DNA of 56,198 nucleotides, from assembly GCA_025355245.1 (NCBI GenBank), contig JANXZZ010000287.1, positions 1 through 56,198 on the forward strand. The letters run 5' to 3'. Source of the DNA: Pseudomonadota bacterium (GTDB taxonomy: Bacteria > Pseudomonadota > Gammaproteobacteria > Steroidobacterales > Steroidobacteraceae). The notes beneath the pieces are model-generated. The model was not told the DNA's origin, ran no database searches, and was given only the letters and a program-made list of their open reading frames with translations. The translations under genes and the position numbers were made by a program. Below are positions 7,847 through 17,175 of the stretch, in pieces. Within the stretch, counting starts at the first letter, position 1. Each line of letters starts with the position of its first letter.

Positions 7847-9472
7847 CTAGCCTCCGCTCGCGTGCAGCGTGGGTGCACCCGGTGCGCCGACCAGCGCGTC
7901 GAGCAGCACCTGGGTCTGCTCGCCGGCGATGCCATCGACGGCGAGGCGGTGCGCGCGCTGGAAATCCTCGACGCGCTGCTGCAGGTCCTTGTCGTACAGA
8001 TCGGAGCCCCCGGTCGCGGGCTCGCCGCGTACCGTCGCGAGTCCCTGCCGCAGCCAATGCACCTCGGCGCCGCGCATGCCGGGTTTGAGGAGTCGCGCCA
8101 TCGGCACCGGCGGTCGCCACAGCACCAGGAACGGCCCGTACCACCAGCGCTGCAGGTCGAGGAGGTCGGCCTTCAGGTGCGCATCGCCCGCCTCGAGGTC
8201 GGCGGTCGTCTCATCGAGCGCCGACACCACCACCTGGTGCTCGGTGCCATCGGCGGTTACGAGCGACAGGATCGCCGGGCGGTTGAAGAGCTTCAACTGC
8301 GCGAACGTACCCTTCTCGGCGAGGCACTCGAGTCCCTGCGCCGTCGCCTGCTCGCAGGGGCGCGCGCCGTGCGGATCGAAGGGTGCCTTCCAGATCGAGA
8401 ACAAGCGCGCGAAAGCCGCGTCGGTGCCGGTGGTGTTGCCGTGCGCGGCGATGAACTCTGTGACCGTCGGCGGTGGTGGCGTTGGCGGCGCGGCCGCGAC
8501 CGACGCGGCGGGAGCGGCGACGGCCACGTCCGCGACGCGTGCCGCGGGTGCGCGCGCACCCGGGTGCGGCGTGCGCATCGCGACAAGGGCCGCGACCAGT
8601 ACCGCGGCGCCCGCGAGCGCGACCGCACCCAGAGTCCACGGCAACCAGACGGGCGCGGTGCTGCGACCGTGCACCTCGGCCGCCGCGCGGCGCACCAGCG
8701 CCGCCGTCACGCGATGCTGCTCGGTGGTGTAGGCACCGAGCAGCGCGCGGTCGGCGATCACGTTCACGAGCCTCGGCACGCCGCGTGCGAACCGGTGCAG
8801 CTCCTGCATCGCGCCCGGGGAGAACACGTCGGTCGTGGCGCCGGCGACCTTGAGGCGGTGGCGCACGTACGCGGCGGTCTCGGTGCGCGACAGCGGGTCC
8901 AGGTGGTAGCGACCGGTGATGCGCTGCGCGAGTTGCCGGAGGTCGTTCCGCGCCAGCACCTCGCGCAGCTCGGGCTGCCCGACCAGGATCACCTGCAGCA
9001 GCTTCTTGGTCTCGGTCTCGAGGTTCGTGAGCAGGCGCACCTGCTCGAGCACGTCCGCGGAGAGCTGCTGCGCCTCGTCAACGATGACCACCACCCGCCG
9101 GCCGCGCGCGTGCGCATCGAGCAGGTACTCGTTCAGCCTATCGACGATCGCCTTGATGCTGCCGCTCGGCGCGCCGGCCACGTCCAGGTGCAGTTCATCC
9201 GCGATCGCCTGCAGGAATTCCTCCGGGGTCACGCGCGGGTTCAAGATCAGCGCCACGTCCGCGTGCGCGGGCAGCTGTCCGAGCAGGCTCCTGACCATCG
9301 TGGTCTTGCCGGTACCGACCTCGCCCGTCAGCTGCACGAAGCCGCCGGCATCGTCGATGCCGTACAGGAGGTGCGCGAGCGCCTCCGCGTGCCGTTCGCT
9401 CAGGAACAGGTAGCGCGGGTCCGGAGTGATCGCGAAGGGCTTCTCCGTGAGCCCAAAAAAACTCGTATACAT
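7847..9472 (-). CDS. gspA: ExeA/GspA-type AAA ATPase with C-terminal peptidoglycan-binding domain
   Basis: 541 residues from the ATG at 9472; the longer reading adds 24 residues unlike the family start MYTSFFGLTEKPF. Walker A is GEVGTGKT at 50-57 and Walker B is VVVIVDEAQQL. A single transmembrane helix near 275-300 (LPWTLGAVALAGAAVLVAALV) is followed by an Ala/Pro-rich linker, a cysteine-containing periplasmic segment and a peptidoglycan-binding repeat near the end (GAEVHWLRQGLA, then VEDFQRAHRLAVDGIAG). In Aeromonas, ExeA hydrolyses ATP in the cytoplasm and binds peptidoglycan in the periplasm to help assemble the type II secretin ExeD. Its stop abuts the start of gspB. A TATCAT hexamer lies nine bases upstream of the ATG. 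Confidence 0.9.
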   Translation of the reverse strand: MYTSFFGLTEKPFAITPDPRYLFLSERHAEALAHLLYGIDDAGGFVQLTGEVGTGKTTMVRSLLGQLPAHADVALILNPRVTPEEFLQAIADELHLDVAGAPSGSIKAIVDRLNEYLLDAHARGRRVVVIVDEAQQLSADVLEQVRLLTNLETETKKLLQVILVGQPELREVLARNDLRQLAQRITGRYHLDPLSRTETAAYVRHRLKVAGATTDVFSPGAMQELHRFARGVPRLVNVIADRALLGAYTTEQHRVTAALVRRAAAEVHGRSTAPVWLPWTLGAVALAGAAVLVAALVAMRTPHPGARAPAARVADVAVAAPAASVAAAPPTPPPPTVTEFIAAHGNTTGTDAAFARLFSIWKAPFDPHGARPCEQATAQGLECLAEKGTFAQLKLFNRPAILSLVTADGTEHQVVVSALDETTADLEAGDAHLKADLLDLQRWWYGPFLVLWRPPVPMARLLKPGMRGAEVHWLRQGLATVRGEPATGGSDLYDKDLQQRVEDFQRAHRLAVDGIAGEQTQVLLDALVGAPGAPTLHASGG

Positions 9473-9544
9473 CGTGCGCGGATGATAGCTCAGGACGCCC
9501 GGTGAGCCCGCCCGGGCACGGTCGCCGCCGGGGCCAGGAATCAC

Positions 9545-9582
9545 ATTTTATTGTTTATATTCAGCTAGTTACAAGAGTACGG
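9545..9582. promoter_or_regulatory. AT-rich patch upstream of gspA
   Basis: About 35 bases between dinB and gspA are strikingly A+T-rich for this genome (TTTATTGTTTATATTCAGC and neighbours). On the minus strand they offer TTGTAA and TATAAA-like hexamers, so a promoter for gspA or an AT-rich protein-binding site is possible. Spacing between the hexamers is not ideal. Alternatively it is simply the unstructured 3' end of dinB transcription. Confidence 0.25.
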
Positions 9583-9595
9583 GCAGCGTCTGCCC

Positions 9596-10825
9596 TCAGC
9601 GGCGCCGGTGCACGCCCGTGAAGCCGTCGTCCTTCTCCGGGCGCTCGAGCGTGCTCGCGCGCTGCACGGCCGCGGAGCCGAACTTGGCGCGGATCCGATC
9701 GAGCGTGGAGTCGATCTTGGCGGTCGAGCGCAGCTGCGGCCGGACCAGCGGGCCCTCCCGCGCCGCCGGCTGCGCGAACAGGTCCATCTGCGCGGCCGGC
9801 GACAGGCTCCCGACGCCGACGCCAAGCAGGCGCACCGCCGAGCGTGGCTGCTCGGCGAGCCAGGCGTCGAGGAGCGCGCGCGCGATCGAAAGAATCGTCG
9901 CGGTCTCCGCGGTCGGCGGGCTGAAGCTCTTGCTCCTCGTGTAGGTCGTGAAGTCGCGCCTGCGCACCTTGAGCGTGATGTTGGCGGCCATCAGCTCCTT
10001 GCCGCGCAGCCGCGAGCCCACGCGGTCCGCGAGCTTGGCGAGTTCCGCCGACAGGTCCTCGCGACGCCTGAGGTCGGTCTCGAAGGTCTCCTCGGCGCTG
10101 ACCTGCTTCTCCTGCCAGTCGCCGACCACCGGGCGCTCGTCGATGCCTGCGGCGCGTTCGCGCACGCGCTGCGTGTAGCGTCCGAACAGCGGCCACAGCA
10201 CCGCCTCGCTCGCGATGCGTAGCTGGCCGAAGGTGTGCAGGCCGCATTCCTCGAGGCGCAGCGCCGTCTTCGCGCCGATGCCGGACAAGCGCCGGATCGG
10301 CAGCGGATCGAGGATCCTCGCAACGTCGTCCGGCCCGATCACGCACAGGCCGTCCGGTTTCATGAGGTCGGAGGCGATCTTGGCGAGCAACTTGTTGTGC
10401 GCGACGCCGACCGAGGCGGTGAGTCCGGTGCGCTCGCGAATCCGCGCCTTGATGCTTGCAGCGATGGTCTCGGGTTCGCCGAACAGCGCGCGGCTGCCAG
10501 TCACGTCGAGGAAGGCCTCGTCGAGCGAGAGCCCCTCGATCAGCGAGGTGAACTCGCGGAACACCTCGAACACCTCGACCGAAGCTTGCTTGTAGCGCGC
10601 CATGCGCGGCTTGACGACGATCGCGTGCGGGCAGCGCTCGAGCGCCTCGCGCGTCGGCATCGCCGAGTGCACGCCATAGCGGCGCACCTCGTAGCTCGCG
10701 GCGGCGACGACGCCGCGCCCGCTGCCACCACCGACGATAAGCGGCTGGCCGCGCAGCTCCGGGTGGTCGTGCTGCTCGACGGAGGCGTAGAACGCATCCA
10801 TGTCGACGTGCAGGATCGCGCGCAC
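9596..10825 (-). CDS. dinB: DNA polymerase IV (Y-family)
   Basis: 409 residues, GTG start. The palm begins ILHVDMDAFYASVE (metal-binding Asp8 and following), and the second catalytic motif is LSLDEAFLDVTGS near residue 100. The helix-hairpin-helix thumb has RLSGIGAKTALRLEECG, and the little-finger domain occupies the last 110 residues (ITLKVRRRDFTTYTRS). The polymerase copies damaged templates in the cytoplasm and is error-prone. The length is some 50 residues above E. coli DinB because of a C-terminal basic tail ending in RPEKDDGFTGVHRRR, where a beta-clamp-binding peptide would normally sit; none is obvious. The next upstream gene (DUF3667) ends 10 bases before this start, suggesting cotranscription. 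No LexA box was recognised. Confidence 0.93.
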   Translation of the reverse strand: MRAILHVDMDAFYASVEQHDHPELRGQPLIVGGGSGRGVVAAASYEVRRYGVHSAMPTREALERCPHAIVVKPRMARYKQASVEVFEVFREFTSLIEGLSLDEAFLDVTGSRALFGEPETIAASIKARIRERTGLTASVGVAHNKLLAKIASDLMKPDGLCVIGPDDVARILDPLPIRRLSGIGAKTALRLEECGLHTFGQLRIASEAVLWPLFGRYTQRVRERAAGIDERPVVGDWQEKQVSAEETFETDLRRREDLSAELAKLADRVGSRLRGKELMAANITLKVRRRDFTTYTRSKSFSPPTAETATILSIARALLDAWLAEQPRSAVRLLGVGVGSLSPAAQMDLFAQPAAREGPLVRPQLRSTAKIDSTLDRIRAKFGSAAVQRASTLERPEKDDGFTGVHRRR

Positions 10826-10835
10826 GGGCGTGCCC

Positions 10836-11858
10836 TCAGGTGACCAGCGCCAAGAGGACCGTGGTCGCAGCGATCGTGATCGAGAGGAACAGCAGGTAGG
10901 TGATACCGATCACGAAGATCTTCGTGAGCGTGAGCCAGCGACCCTGGCCGTAGAACACCCGCATCGCGCGATAGATGTACCAGCTGGAGTAGATGAAGCC
11001 CGCGAACACGACCCAGCCGATCACGGGCGACAGCAGCGGCAACCAGTGGGCGAGGCGCGACACGACGAGCTCGAGAAGCAGCACCAGGAAGATCGCCGCG
11101 TGCGTGTGCAGGAAGAACACCACGTGCTCGACGTAATAGCGTCGCGGCCACCAGTAGAGCAGCAGCATCACGAGCGCCATGATCGGCAGGAACACGAACA
11201 TCATCTTCGGGATGCTGGCGACGACCGCGGTACCCAGCGCGTGGCCGTGATCGGCCACGTTGCGACGGCACGTGTCGCGCATAGGCTGCTCGAGCCACTT
11301 CCAGTCGGAACGCATCGAGTCGCACTTGGCGAGGTCGAGCGTGAATCCCCCGTCCTTGTCGTTGTCCTCGTCCGCGCCAGCGGCGGCGTCCGCCTTCGGC
11401 TTCTGCTGCTGATTCGCCTGCTTGACTGCCGCGTCGATCTCGGCGCCGATCTTCTTTGCGTCCTCAACGGCCCCGGTCACGCCATCCGCTTCGGCCTGGG
11501 ACGCCGTATCCGCGAGGCGCTTCGCCGGCGGCTTCGAGTCGAGGTCGATGAAGTGCGCGGTGCGGGAGCCCAGCGATGCGAATGCGAAGAACACGAGGCT
11601 AAGCACGAGGTAGAGCCGCACCGGCGGCAGGTAACGCGCCCGCCGCTCCGCGAAGTACTCGGCGGTCAGCTTGCCGGGCTTGAAGAGCAGCGCGCCGATC
11701 GTCTGCCAGAAGCGGCCGTCGACGTGCGTCACGACGTGCCAGGCGTCGTGGAAGAGGGTGCCGATGCTGCGCGAGCTCTCGTGCGCATGCTGCCCGCACT
11801 GCGAACAGTAGGGGCCGGTCAGCGGCGCTTCGCAATTGGCGCAGTTCGCGGTGTGCAC
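10836..11858 (-). CDS. DUF3667 membrane protein with N-terminal zinc-ribbon
   Basis: 340 residues from a GTG at 11858, preferred because a GGAGGAGG stands ten bases upstream; the longer reading begins with Arg-rich filler. Residues about 5-20 carry CANCEAPLTGPYCSQCG, a four-cysteine zinc ribbon typical of DUF3667. Next comes the conserved HDAWHVVTHVDGRFWQTIGALLFKPG, a motif before the first membrane helix (YLPPVRLYLVLSLVFFAFAS). A charged, Lys/Asp-rich extramembrane loop follows (about residues 115-200), then four C-terminal hydrophobic spans. Function of the family is unknown; the ribbon may bind protein or nucleic acid at the cytoplasmic face. Upstream of dinB by 10 bases on the same strand. 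Confidence 0.78.
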   Translation of the reverse strand: MHTANCANCEAPLTGPYCSQCGQHAHESSRSIGTLFHDAWHVVTHVDGRFWQTIGALLFKPGKLTAEYFAERRARYLPPVRLYLVLSLVFFAFASLGSRTAHFIDLDSKPPAKRLADTASQAEADGVTGAVEDAKKIGAEIDAAVKQANQQQKPKADAAAGADEDNDKDGGFTLDLAKCDSMRSDWKWLEQPMRDTCRRNVADHGHALGTAVVASIPKMMFVFLPIMALVMLLLYWWPRRYYVEHVVFFLHTHAAIFLVLLLELVVSRLAHWLPLLSPVIGWVVFAGFIYSSWYIYRAMRVFYGQGRWLTLTKIFVIGITYLLFLSITIAATTVLLALVT

Positions 11859-12061
11859 GTCGACCGAGCCTCCTCCGGGATGGCCTAAGTTGCCAGATCG
11901 GGCCGCGCTCCGACAGCGCCGGGCGCGCCGGCCGGCGGACGCTGGCGGATTCGTGGCTGCGCGCACCACCGCCGTGCCTCTGCTTCGATACTATCGTGCG
12001 CGGCGGGTCGCGCGGGCGAGGCACTTCGGTCTCGGTACGCACGGGCGCGGGAGTCAAACGG

Positions 12062-14041
12062 ATGGAGCAGGTCAGCGCGGAAATCCTCGGCAGTCCCATC
12101 CGCTACGAGGCGCTGGGGCCTGACGATGACCTGCTGACCGGCGGCCTCGGCCTGGAGGGCATCCGCGGCCCGGCGCCGGCGCCCGCGAACCCGGAGCGGC
12201 CGACCGCGCGGGAGCTGCGCCGGCGGGCGATCCACGCCGCCTACCGCGGCCTCCTCGATACGACCGAGGCGGGGGGATTCGGGCGGTTGTACGGCCCGGT
12301 CGGCGACGGACGCGTGACCGGCATCGAATACCTGCTCGCGGTGCGGACTCCCGACGGGCGGGGCACGACCACGGTTCTCTTACAGCTGCCGCGCGACTTC
12401 GACGTCCGCGAGCCCCGCCTGCTCGCGGTCGCTTCACCCGGCTCCCGCGGCGTGTACGGCGGATTGCCCACGGCGGGCGAGTGGGGCCTCAGGCGCGGCT
12501 TCGCGGTGGTCTACACCGACAAGGGCACGGGCGTCGGCGTCTGGGACGTCGACCGCGGCCGCGGCTATCGCATCGACGGCATGCTGACGGCGGATGCGGC
12601 GGATCCGCTCCTCAGTTTCGCGCCGCCGCTGACGCCGGAACTCGCCGAGTTCGGGCGGCAGGAATCCGACTCGCTGCTCTTCAAGCACGCGAACTCGGGA
12701 CTCAACCCCGAAGCCGACTGGGGCTCGTACCTGCTGCAGGCGATCAAGCTCGCCTTCCTGCTGCTCAACCGCGAACTCGCCGGCGCCCGCGCGGTGCCGC
12801 TCACGCCCGACAACACGATCGTGCTCGCGGCCGGGAGTTCCAACGGCGGCGCGGCGGTGCTGCGCGCACTCGAGCGCGATCGTGCCGGCTGGATCAACGG
12901 CGCGGTCGCAGTCGAGCCCAACGCGGTCGTATCCGGGCGCGCGACCGGAATCGCGATCGACTCGGGCGACCGGCGCCTGACGGCGGAGGCGATCGGGCTC
13001 TACGACTACACGAGCCTTCACTTCCTGTACCAGCCCTGCGCGGTACTCGCCGAGGCGGATCCCGGCGCACCCTTCTTCGGCGAAACGCTGGCGAAGCGCG
13101 CCACGCTCGAGCAGTGGTGCGCAGATCTGCAGGCGGCGGGCGTGCTGCCCGAGGGGCCGGTCGATGCGGCCGCGCGCGCCGCGCGTGCGGCGCTGCTCGC
13201 GGGTGGGATGCTGCCGGAGGCGCTGCGTCTCGGGCACTTCAACGTCGCGACACACCTCTGGTCCGCGATCACCCTCGTCTACGCCGCCGCCTACGCGCGG
13301 CTCGCGCCGTGGCAGATGCCGGGCGGGATCAGCTTCGCCGCGACCGATGCGAGCGGTGGCGTGCGGCGCCTGTCCGAGACGGAAGCGGCGAGCCTGTGGG
13401 CGGAGGGCAACGGCATCCCGCCGACCGCCGGCATCGGGATCGTCGCGCGCGGGGCGGACGGCGAGCGGCGCCTCGCGAACGATTCGAGCGCCGCGACGGC
13501 GCTGGCCTTCGCGCCCGAACGGATCCTCGCGCACGCGCCGCGCGCGCTTGCCGGGCGGCCAGCCGCGGTGGCCGCGCTGCTCGCGTCGGTGCGCCGCGGC
13601 CAGGAGGAAGTGGTGATGACCGCGCGGCTCGGCAACCGTCCGGTCGTGATCGTGCACGGGCGCGCCGACAGCCTCATTCCGGTCAACCAGAGCTCACGCC
13701 CCTACTACGCGATCAATCAGCGCGATCGCGGCGAGCGCGACGAGCTGCGCTACTACGAGCTCGAGCACGGCAATCATTTCGACGCGGTGCTCGCGCTGCC
13801 GGGCTTCGCCGACGGCTACGTGCCGATGCAGGTGTGGACGGTGCGCGCGCTCGATGCGCTCTACGACCGGCTGACGAAGGGCACTTCCCTGCCGCCGAGC
13901 CAGGTCATTCGCTCGCGGCCGCGCGGCATCGAGCACGGGGAAATCCCGCCGCTCGATGCCGGGCACATAGGAGCGCTCAGCGCCGATCCCGGCGCCGATG
14001 CGATCCTCTACCGGAACGGCGTGTTGACCGTTCCCCGGTAG
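12062..14041 (+). CDS. D-(-)-3-hydroxybutyrate oligomer hydrolase
   Basis: 659 residues from the ATG at 12062. The protein belongs to the 3HB-oligomer hydrolase family (EC 3.1.1.22): alpha/beta-hydrolase with the nucleophile motif SSNGG at 259-263 (Ser260 likely catalytic), preceded by TIVLAAG and followed by VLRALERDRAGWINGAVAVEPN. Other family blocks are GLRRGFAVVYTDKGTG, ATHLWSAITLVYAAAYAR, PVVIVHGRADSLIPVN (likely the acid) and YYELEHGNHFDAV (likely the His). It cleaves dimers and trimers of 3-hydroxybutyrate released from PHB. Some homologues are secreted, but this N-terminus (MEQVSAEILGSPIRYEALG) has no signal peptide, suggesting an intracellular role or a mis-set start. No other PHB gene is in the window. 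Confidence 0.85.
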   Translation: MEQVSAEILGSPIRYEALGPDDDLLTGGLGLEGIRGPAPAPANPERPTARELRRRAIHAAYRGLLDTTEAGGFGRLYGPVGDGRVTGIEYLLAVRTPDGRGTTTVLLQLPRDFDVREPRLLAVASPGSRGVYGGLPTAGEWGLRRGFAVVYTDKGTGVGVWDVDRGRGYRIDGMLTADAADPLLSFAPPLTPELAEFGRQESDSLLFKHANSGLNPEADWGSYLLQAIKLAFLLLNRELAGARAVPLTPDNTIVLAAGSSNGGAAVLRALERDRAGWINGAVAVEPNAVVSGRATGIAIDSGDRRLTAEAIGLYDYTSLHFLYQPCAVLAEADPGAPFFGETLAKRATLEQWCADLQAAGVLPEGPVDAAARAARAALLAGGMLPEALRLGHFNVATHLWSAITLVYAAAYARLAPWQMPGGISFAATDASGGVRRLSETEAASLWAEGNGIPPTAGIGIVARGADGERRLANDSSAATALAFAPERILAHAPRALAGRPAAVAALLASVRRGQEEVVMTARLGNRPVVIVHGRADSLIPVNQSSRPYYAINQRDRGERDELRYYELEHGNHFDAVLALPGFADGYVPMQVWTVRALDALYDRLTKGTSLPPSQVIRSRPRGIEHGEIPPLDAGHIGALSADPGADAILYRNGVLTVPR

Positions 14042-14053
14042 CGCGCGCCGGCC

Positions 14054-14725
14054 TCAGGCCGACTGCGCCGTGTGGCTGTGCGCGAGTGCGAACTCGCGCA
14101 CGTGACGCGAGGAACTGAGGCCGAGCTTCTCGCGGATGTTCCGCAGGTGCGAATCGACCGTCTTCTCCGAGATCGACAGTTCGCGCGCGGCATCGCGAAG
14201 CGTGAGCCCGCGCGCCAGGCGATCGAGGATCTCGCGTTCGCGGTCGGTGAGCGCCTCGAGAACGCCGGCGTGCGCGCGGCCGCGACTTGCCTGCTCGAGC
14301 GAGTGCTGCAGCAGCTGATGGCTCAGGTAGCTCTGGCCGTCGGCAACCCGGCGGATCGCATCCGGTATCAGCGTCGTCGGCGCACTCTTCATCAGGTAGC
14401 CGTCCGCGCCCTCGCGCAACAGCGCGCGCGCGTACACGTGCTCGTCCGCCATCGACAGCACCAGCACGCGCGGGCGCGCCGGATGCGTGGCCAGCGCCTG
14501 CAGTACCTGCCGGCCGCTGTGGCCGCCGAGTTGCAGGTCGAGGAGCAGCACGTCGGGCCTGAGCAGGTCAACCGCGCGGATCGCATCCTCGACGGTCGCT
14601 ACCTCGCCGCAGCACACCATGTCGGGCGAGGTGGTGATGACCGCCACCAGGCCCTTGCGCACGATGTCGTGATCCTCGACGACGAGGATGCGGATCGGCG
14701 TCGTGCGCGCGCAGCTCGCGCTCAC
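14054..14725 (-). CDS. NarL/FixJ-type response regulator (REC-LuxR)
   Basis: 223 residues from a GTG at 14725, selected because the receiver domain starts about ten residues later (IRILVVEDHDIVRKG); the longer open frame adds 77 residues of low-complexity sequence. Phospho-acceptor Asp63 is in VLLLDLQLGG, the switch Ser in VLVLSMADEH, and the invariant Lys in DGYLMKSAPT. A linker (SHQLLQHSLEQASRGRAHAG) leads to a LuxR-type helix-turn-helix (LTDREREILDRLARGLTLRDAARELSI, written in parts, ending VDSHLRNIREKLG). It should bind DNA when phosphorylated. No histidine kinase is adjacent; the next gene upstream on the strand is a second regulator of the same type. Confidence 0.85.
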   Translation of the reverse strand: MSASCARTTPIRILVVEDHDIVRKGLVAVITTSPDMVCCGEVATVEDAIRAVDLLRPDVLLLDLQLGGHSGRQVLQALATHPARPRVLVLSMADEHVYARALLREGADGYLMKSAPTTLIPDAIRRVADGQSYLSHQLLQHSLEQASRGRAHAGVLEALTDREREILDRLARGLTLRDAARELSISEKTVDSHLRNIREKLGLSSSRHVREFALAHSHTAQSA

Positions 14726-14986
14726 GGGCGCACCGCTGCCGCGCGGCAGCGCGAGGTCGGGACGGCTATCCGCTGGCCACGGCACAGGTGTCGTCTCATC
14801 ATCTCGTTCACGGTAGTCGCGTCCTTGCAGGTCCGGGCGAGCCACCGTGCCACGGGGGGCTCGGCGACTCGTGCCCCGTGCGGGGCTGGATAAGGACGCG
14901 CACGATAGCCAACCGGCTCGACCGCACGGAATACCGAAAATCCTGTACGCAGGCACCGGTCATCCGTTATCCCGGCAACGGCGCGC

Positions 14987-15637
14987 TTACGGATCTATCA
15001 TCTTGTTTTTTATGGCATATCGGACCACGTCCGATACCGATTCGAAACCCATTTTCCGCATTATGTTACTTCGGTGGGTCTCGGCGGTATTGACCGCGAT
15101 CGACAAGAGCCGCGCGATCTCCTTGCTGCTCTTGCCCTCGGCCAGCAGCTGCACGATCTCGCGCTCCCGCGGCGAGAGGACGCCGCCTTCCTCACCGCCC
15201 TCCTCGGCGTCGCCCTTGAGAAATCCCGCGAGCACGACCTGGGCGACGGTGGAGGTGAAATAGGAGCGATCCGCCAGCAGCGCATCGATCGCCGGCACGA
15301 GCTCACTGGCGGCATCCGACTTCAGCAGGTAGCCGCGGGCGCCGGCGCGCAGTACGTCCCTGACCAGGCGCTCCGACTCGTGCGCGGTGAGTACCAGCAC
15401 GCGCGTCTCGGGGCTGCCGGCGACGATCGCGCGCGCCGCGTCGAGGCCGTTCAGGAACGGCATCGATACGTCGAGGATCGCGATGTCGGGCTTGAGGCGC
15501 AGCGCGAGCTCGACCGCCGTACGCCCGTCTTCGGCCTCCGCCTCGACGACGAGGTGCGGGCTGTCGGCGAGCGCAGCGCGCAGCCCGCGTCGCAGCAGGC
15601 CGTGGTCATCCGCAATCAGAATGCGGGCCGTCTTCAA
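14987..15637 (-). CDS. NarL/FixJ-type response regulator (REC-LuxR)
   Basis: 216 residues from a TTG at 15637, which has GGGGA six bases upstream; a GTG at 15664 would add nine residues. Receiver domain: ARILIADDHGLLRRGL, phospho-acceptor Asp56 in IAILDVSMPFLNG, switch Thr in VLVLTAHESE, Lys in GYLLKSDAAS. The acidic glycine-rich linker (DAEEGGEEGG) precedes the LuxR helix-turn-helix (LSPREREIVQLLAEGKSS, then AETHRSNIMRKMG). It is a DNA-binding regulator. It shares architecture with the gene 261 bases downstream but differs in linker and HTH sequence, so it is not a recent duplicate. No partner kinase is nearby. Confidence 0.85.
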   Translation of the reverse strand: MKTARILIADDHGLLRRGLRAALADSPHLVVEAEAEDGRTAVELALRLKPDIAILDVSMPFLNGLDAARAIVAGSPETRVLVLTAHESERLVRDVLRAGARGYLLKSDAASELVPAIDALLADRSYFTSTVAQVVLAGFLKGDAEEGGEEGGVLSPREREIVQLLAEGKSSKEIARLLSIAVNTAETHRSNIMRKMGFESVSDVVRYAIKNKMIDP

Positions 15638-15762
15638 TTTTGGTCCCCGGTCGCCAATCGTCACCACCCGGGGCTCGTCCGTGGGGGCGCTCGTTCCCGG
15701 GGATCGTCGACTCACGATCCTAGGCCAATCGCGGCCCCTTGTCCGAAACCCCCGTCGCGGCG

Positions 15763-17175
15763 CTAGCTGATGGCGGGCAGCCGTTCGTGCCAGTCGGTCG
15801 CGCCCTGGTAGGCAGCGGCCACCTGCAGCAGCGTCCCTTCCGCAAAGGGCCGGCCGACCAGCTGCAGGCCCGCGGGCAGTCCGCCCGCGGTGAAGCCGAT
15901 TGGGACCGAGAGCGCGGGCACGCCGAGGAAGTTGAACGGCGCGAAGCAGCGGACCAGCCGCGCGATCGTTTGCCACATCGCTGGCGATGCGCCGACGTCC
16001 GTGCTCGCGATTGTCGGCACCGCGAGGGAGAGCGCCGGCGTCGCCATCACGTCGCACGCGGCGTAGACGCCGTCGACGAAGCGCCGCAGCAGCGGCGCGC
16101 GCAGCTGCAGCGCCTCGAGGTAGCTCGCGGCGGGGATCGCGATTCCGGTCGCCGCGCGGGCCCGCACCTGCGGCGAATAGTCCGCGGGGCGCGTGCGCAG
16201 CCAATGGCCGTGCAGCGCCGCGGCTTCCGAGTACATGATCGCGCGACTCAGCTCGGTGAGGTGCTCGGGGGCGGGCACCTCGATCGCGACCAGTTCGGCA
16301 CCGAGCGCCGCGAGCACGGCGAGCGCCGCATCGAGCACGTTCTGCACGTCCGCATCGACCGCCTCAAAATAGTAGTTGCGCGGGATGCCAATGCGCAGGC
16401 CGCGGATACCCTCGCCGAGCCGCGCCTCGTAGTCGGGGACCGCGCGACGGCTGGAACTTGGATCGCGCGGGTCGTGGCCAGCGACGATGCCGAGGAGCCG
16501 CGCGAGGTCACGGGCCGTGCGGCCGAAGGGCCCGACGTGATCGACCGACCAGGACAGCGGCATCGCACCCGCTCGGCTCACGCGCCCGTAGGTGGGCTTG
16601 AGGCCGAGCACCCCGTTCGCGCTCGCGGGTCCGCGGATCGAGCCGCCGGTGTCGGAGCCGAGCGTGCCGAAGGCGATGCGCGCGGCGAGCGCAGCGCCCG
16701 CGCCGCTCGAGGAGCCGCCGGCGATGTGCGCGGGATTCCAGGGGTTGCGGCAGGCGCCGTAGTGGGCGTTGTGACCCGTCGGCCCGAGCGCGAACTCCGT
16801 CATGCTGAGTGCGCCGAGGTTCACGGCGCCCGCAGCGGCGAGCCGGCCGACGACGGTTGCCTCGGTGCCGGCGCGGAAGCCCTTGCGCACGCGCGAGCCA
16901 CCGCTGATCTCGCGCTCGGGCGTATAGAACATGTCCTTGAGCGCGAGAGGCACGCCGTGCAGCGCACCGAGCATGCGGCCGGCCGCGCGTGCGCGGTCGG
17001 CGCTCGCTGCCTCGCGCAGCGCCGCCTCGTCCTCGATGCGCACGAAGCAGTTGATGTCGCGGTTGAGGCGGTGTGCCCGCTCTAGGCACTCGCGCGTGAG
17101 TTCGACGCTCGACACCGCGCCCGCGGCGATCGCGGTCGCGGCCTCGGTCAGCGTCGCGCGACGCACGTCCAGCAT
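15763..17175 (-). CDS. atzE: AtzE-type amidohydrolase (amidase signature family)
   Basis: 470 residues. The Ser-cisSer-Lys triad is intact: Lys80 in GVPLALKDMF, cis-Ser155 in GGSSSGAG, nucleophile Ser179 in GSDTGGSIRGP. Overall pattern and length match the AtzE family, whose founding member hydrolyses 1-carboxybiuret in cyanuric acid breakdown and needs the small subunit AtzG. Here the gene overlaps by one base (ATGA) with an AtzG-like gene just upstream, which strongly favours AtzE over other amidases or GatA. The cyanuric-acid partners AtzD and AtzF are not in the window, so the physiological substrate (carboxybiuret, another ureide or amide) is open. Cytoplasmic. The gene symbol rests on family, not on proven substrate. 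Confidence 0.82.
   Translation of the reverse strand: MLDVRRATLTEAATAIAAGAVSSVELTRECLERAHRLNRDINCFVRIEDEAALREAASADRARAAGRMLGALHGVPLALKDMFYTPEREISGGSRVRKGFRAGTEATVVGRLAAAGAVNLGALSMTEFALGPTGHNAHYGACRNPWNPAHIAGGSSSGAGAALAARIAFGTLGSDTGGSIRGPASANGVLGLKPTYGRVSRAGAMPLSWSVDHVGPFGRTARDLARLLGIVAGHDPRDPSSSRRAVPDYEARLGEGIRGLRIGIPRNYYFEAVDADVQNVLDAALAVLAALGAELVAIEVPAPEHLTELSRAIMYSEAAALHGHWLRTRPADYSPQVRARAATGIAIPAASYLEALQLRAPLLRRFVDGVYAACDVMATPALSLAVPTIASTDVGASPAMWQTIARLVRCFAPFNFLGVPALSVPIGFTAGGLPAGLQLVGRPFAEGTLLQVAAAYQGATDWHERLPAIS

Noticed and set aside
9545..9582. AT-rich patch considered as an IS end or attachment site
   Set aside because: No inverted repeat, duplication or transposase remnant nearby; better explained as promoter or intergenic DNA.
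12434..13657. Long minus-strand frame opposite the hydroxybutyrate oligomer hydrolase
   Set aside because: Arg/Gly-rich composition and no motif; the plus-strand protein has clear catalytic motifs over the same bases.
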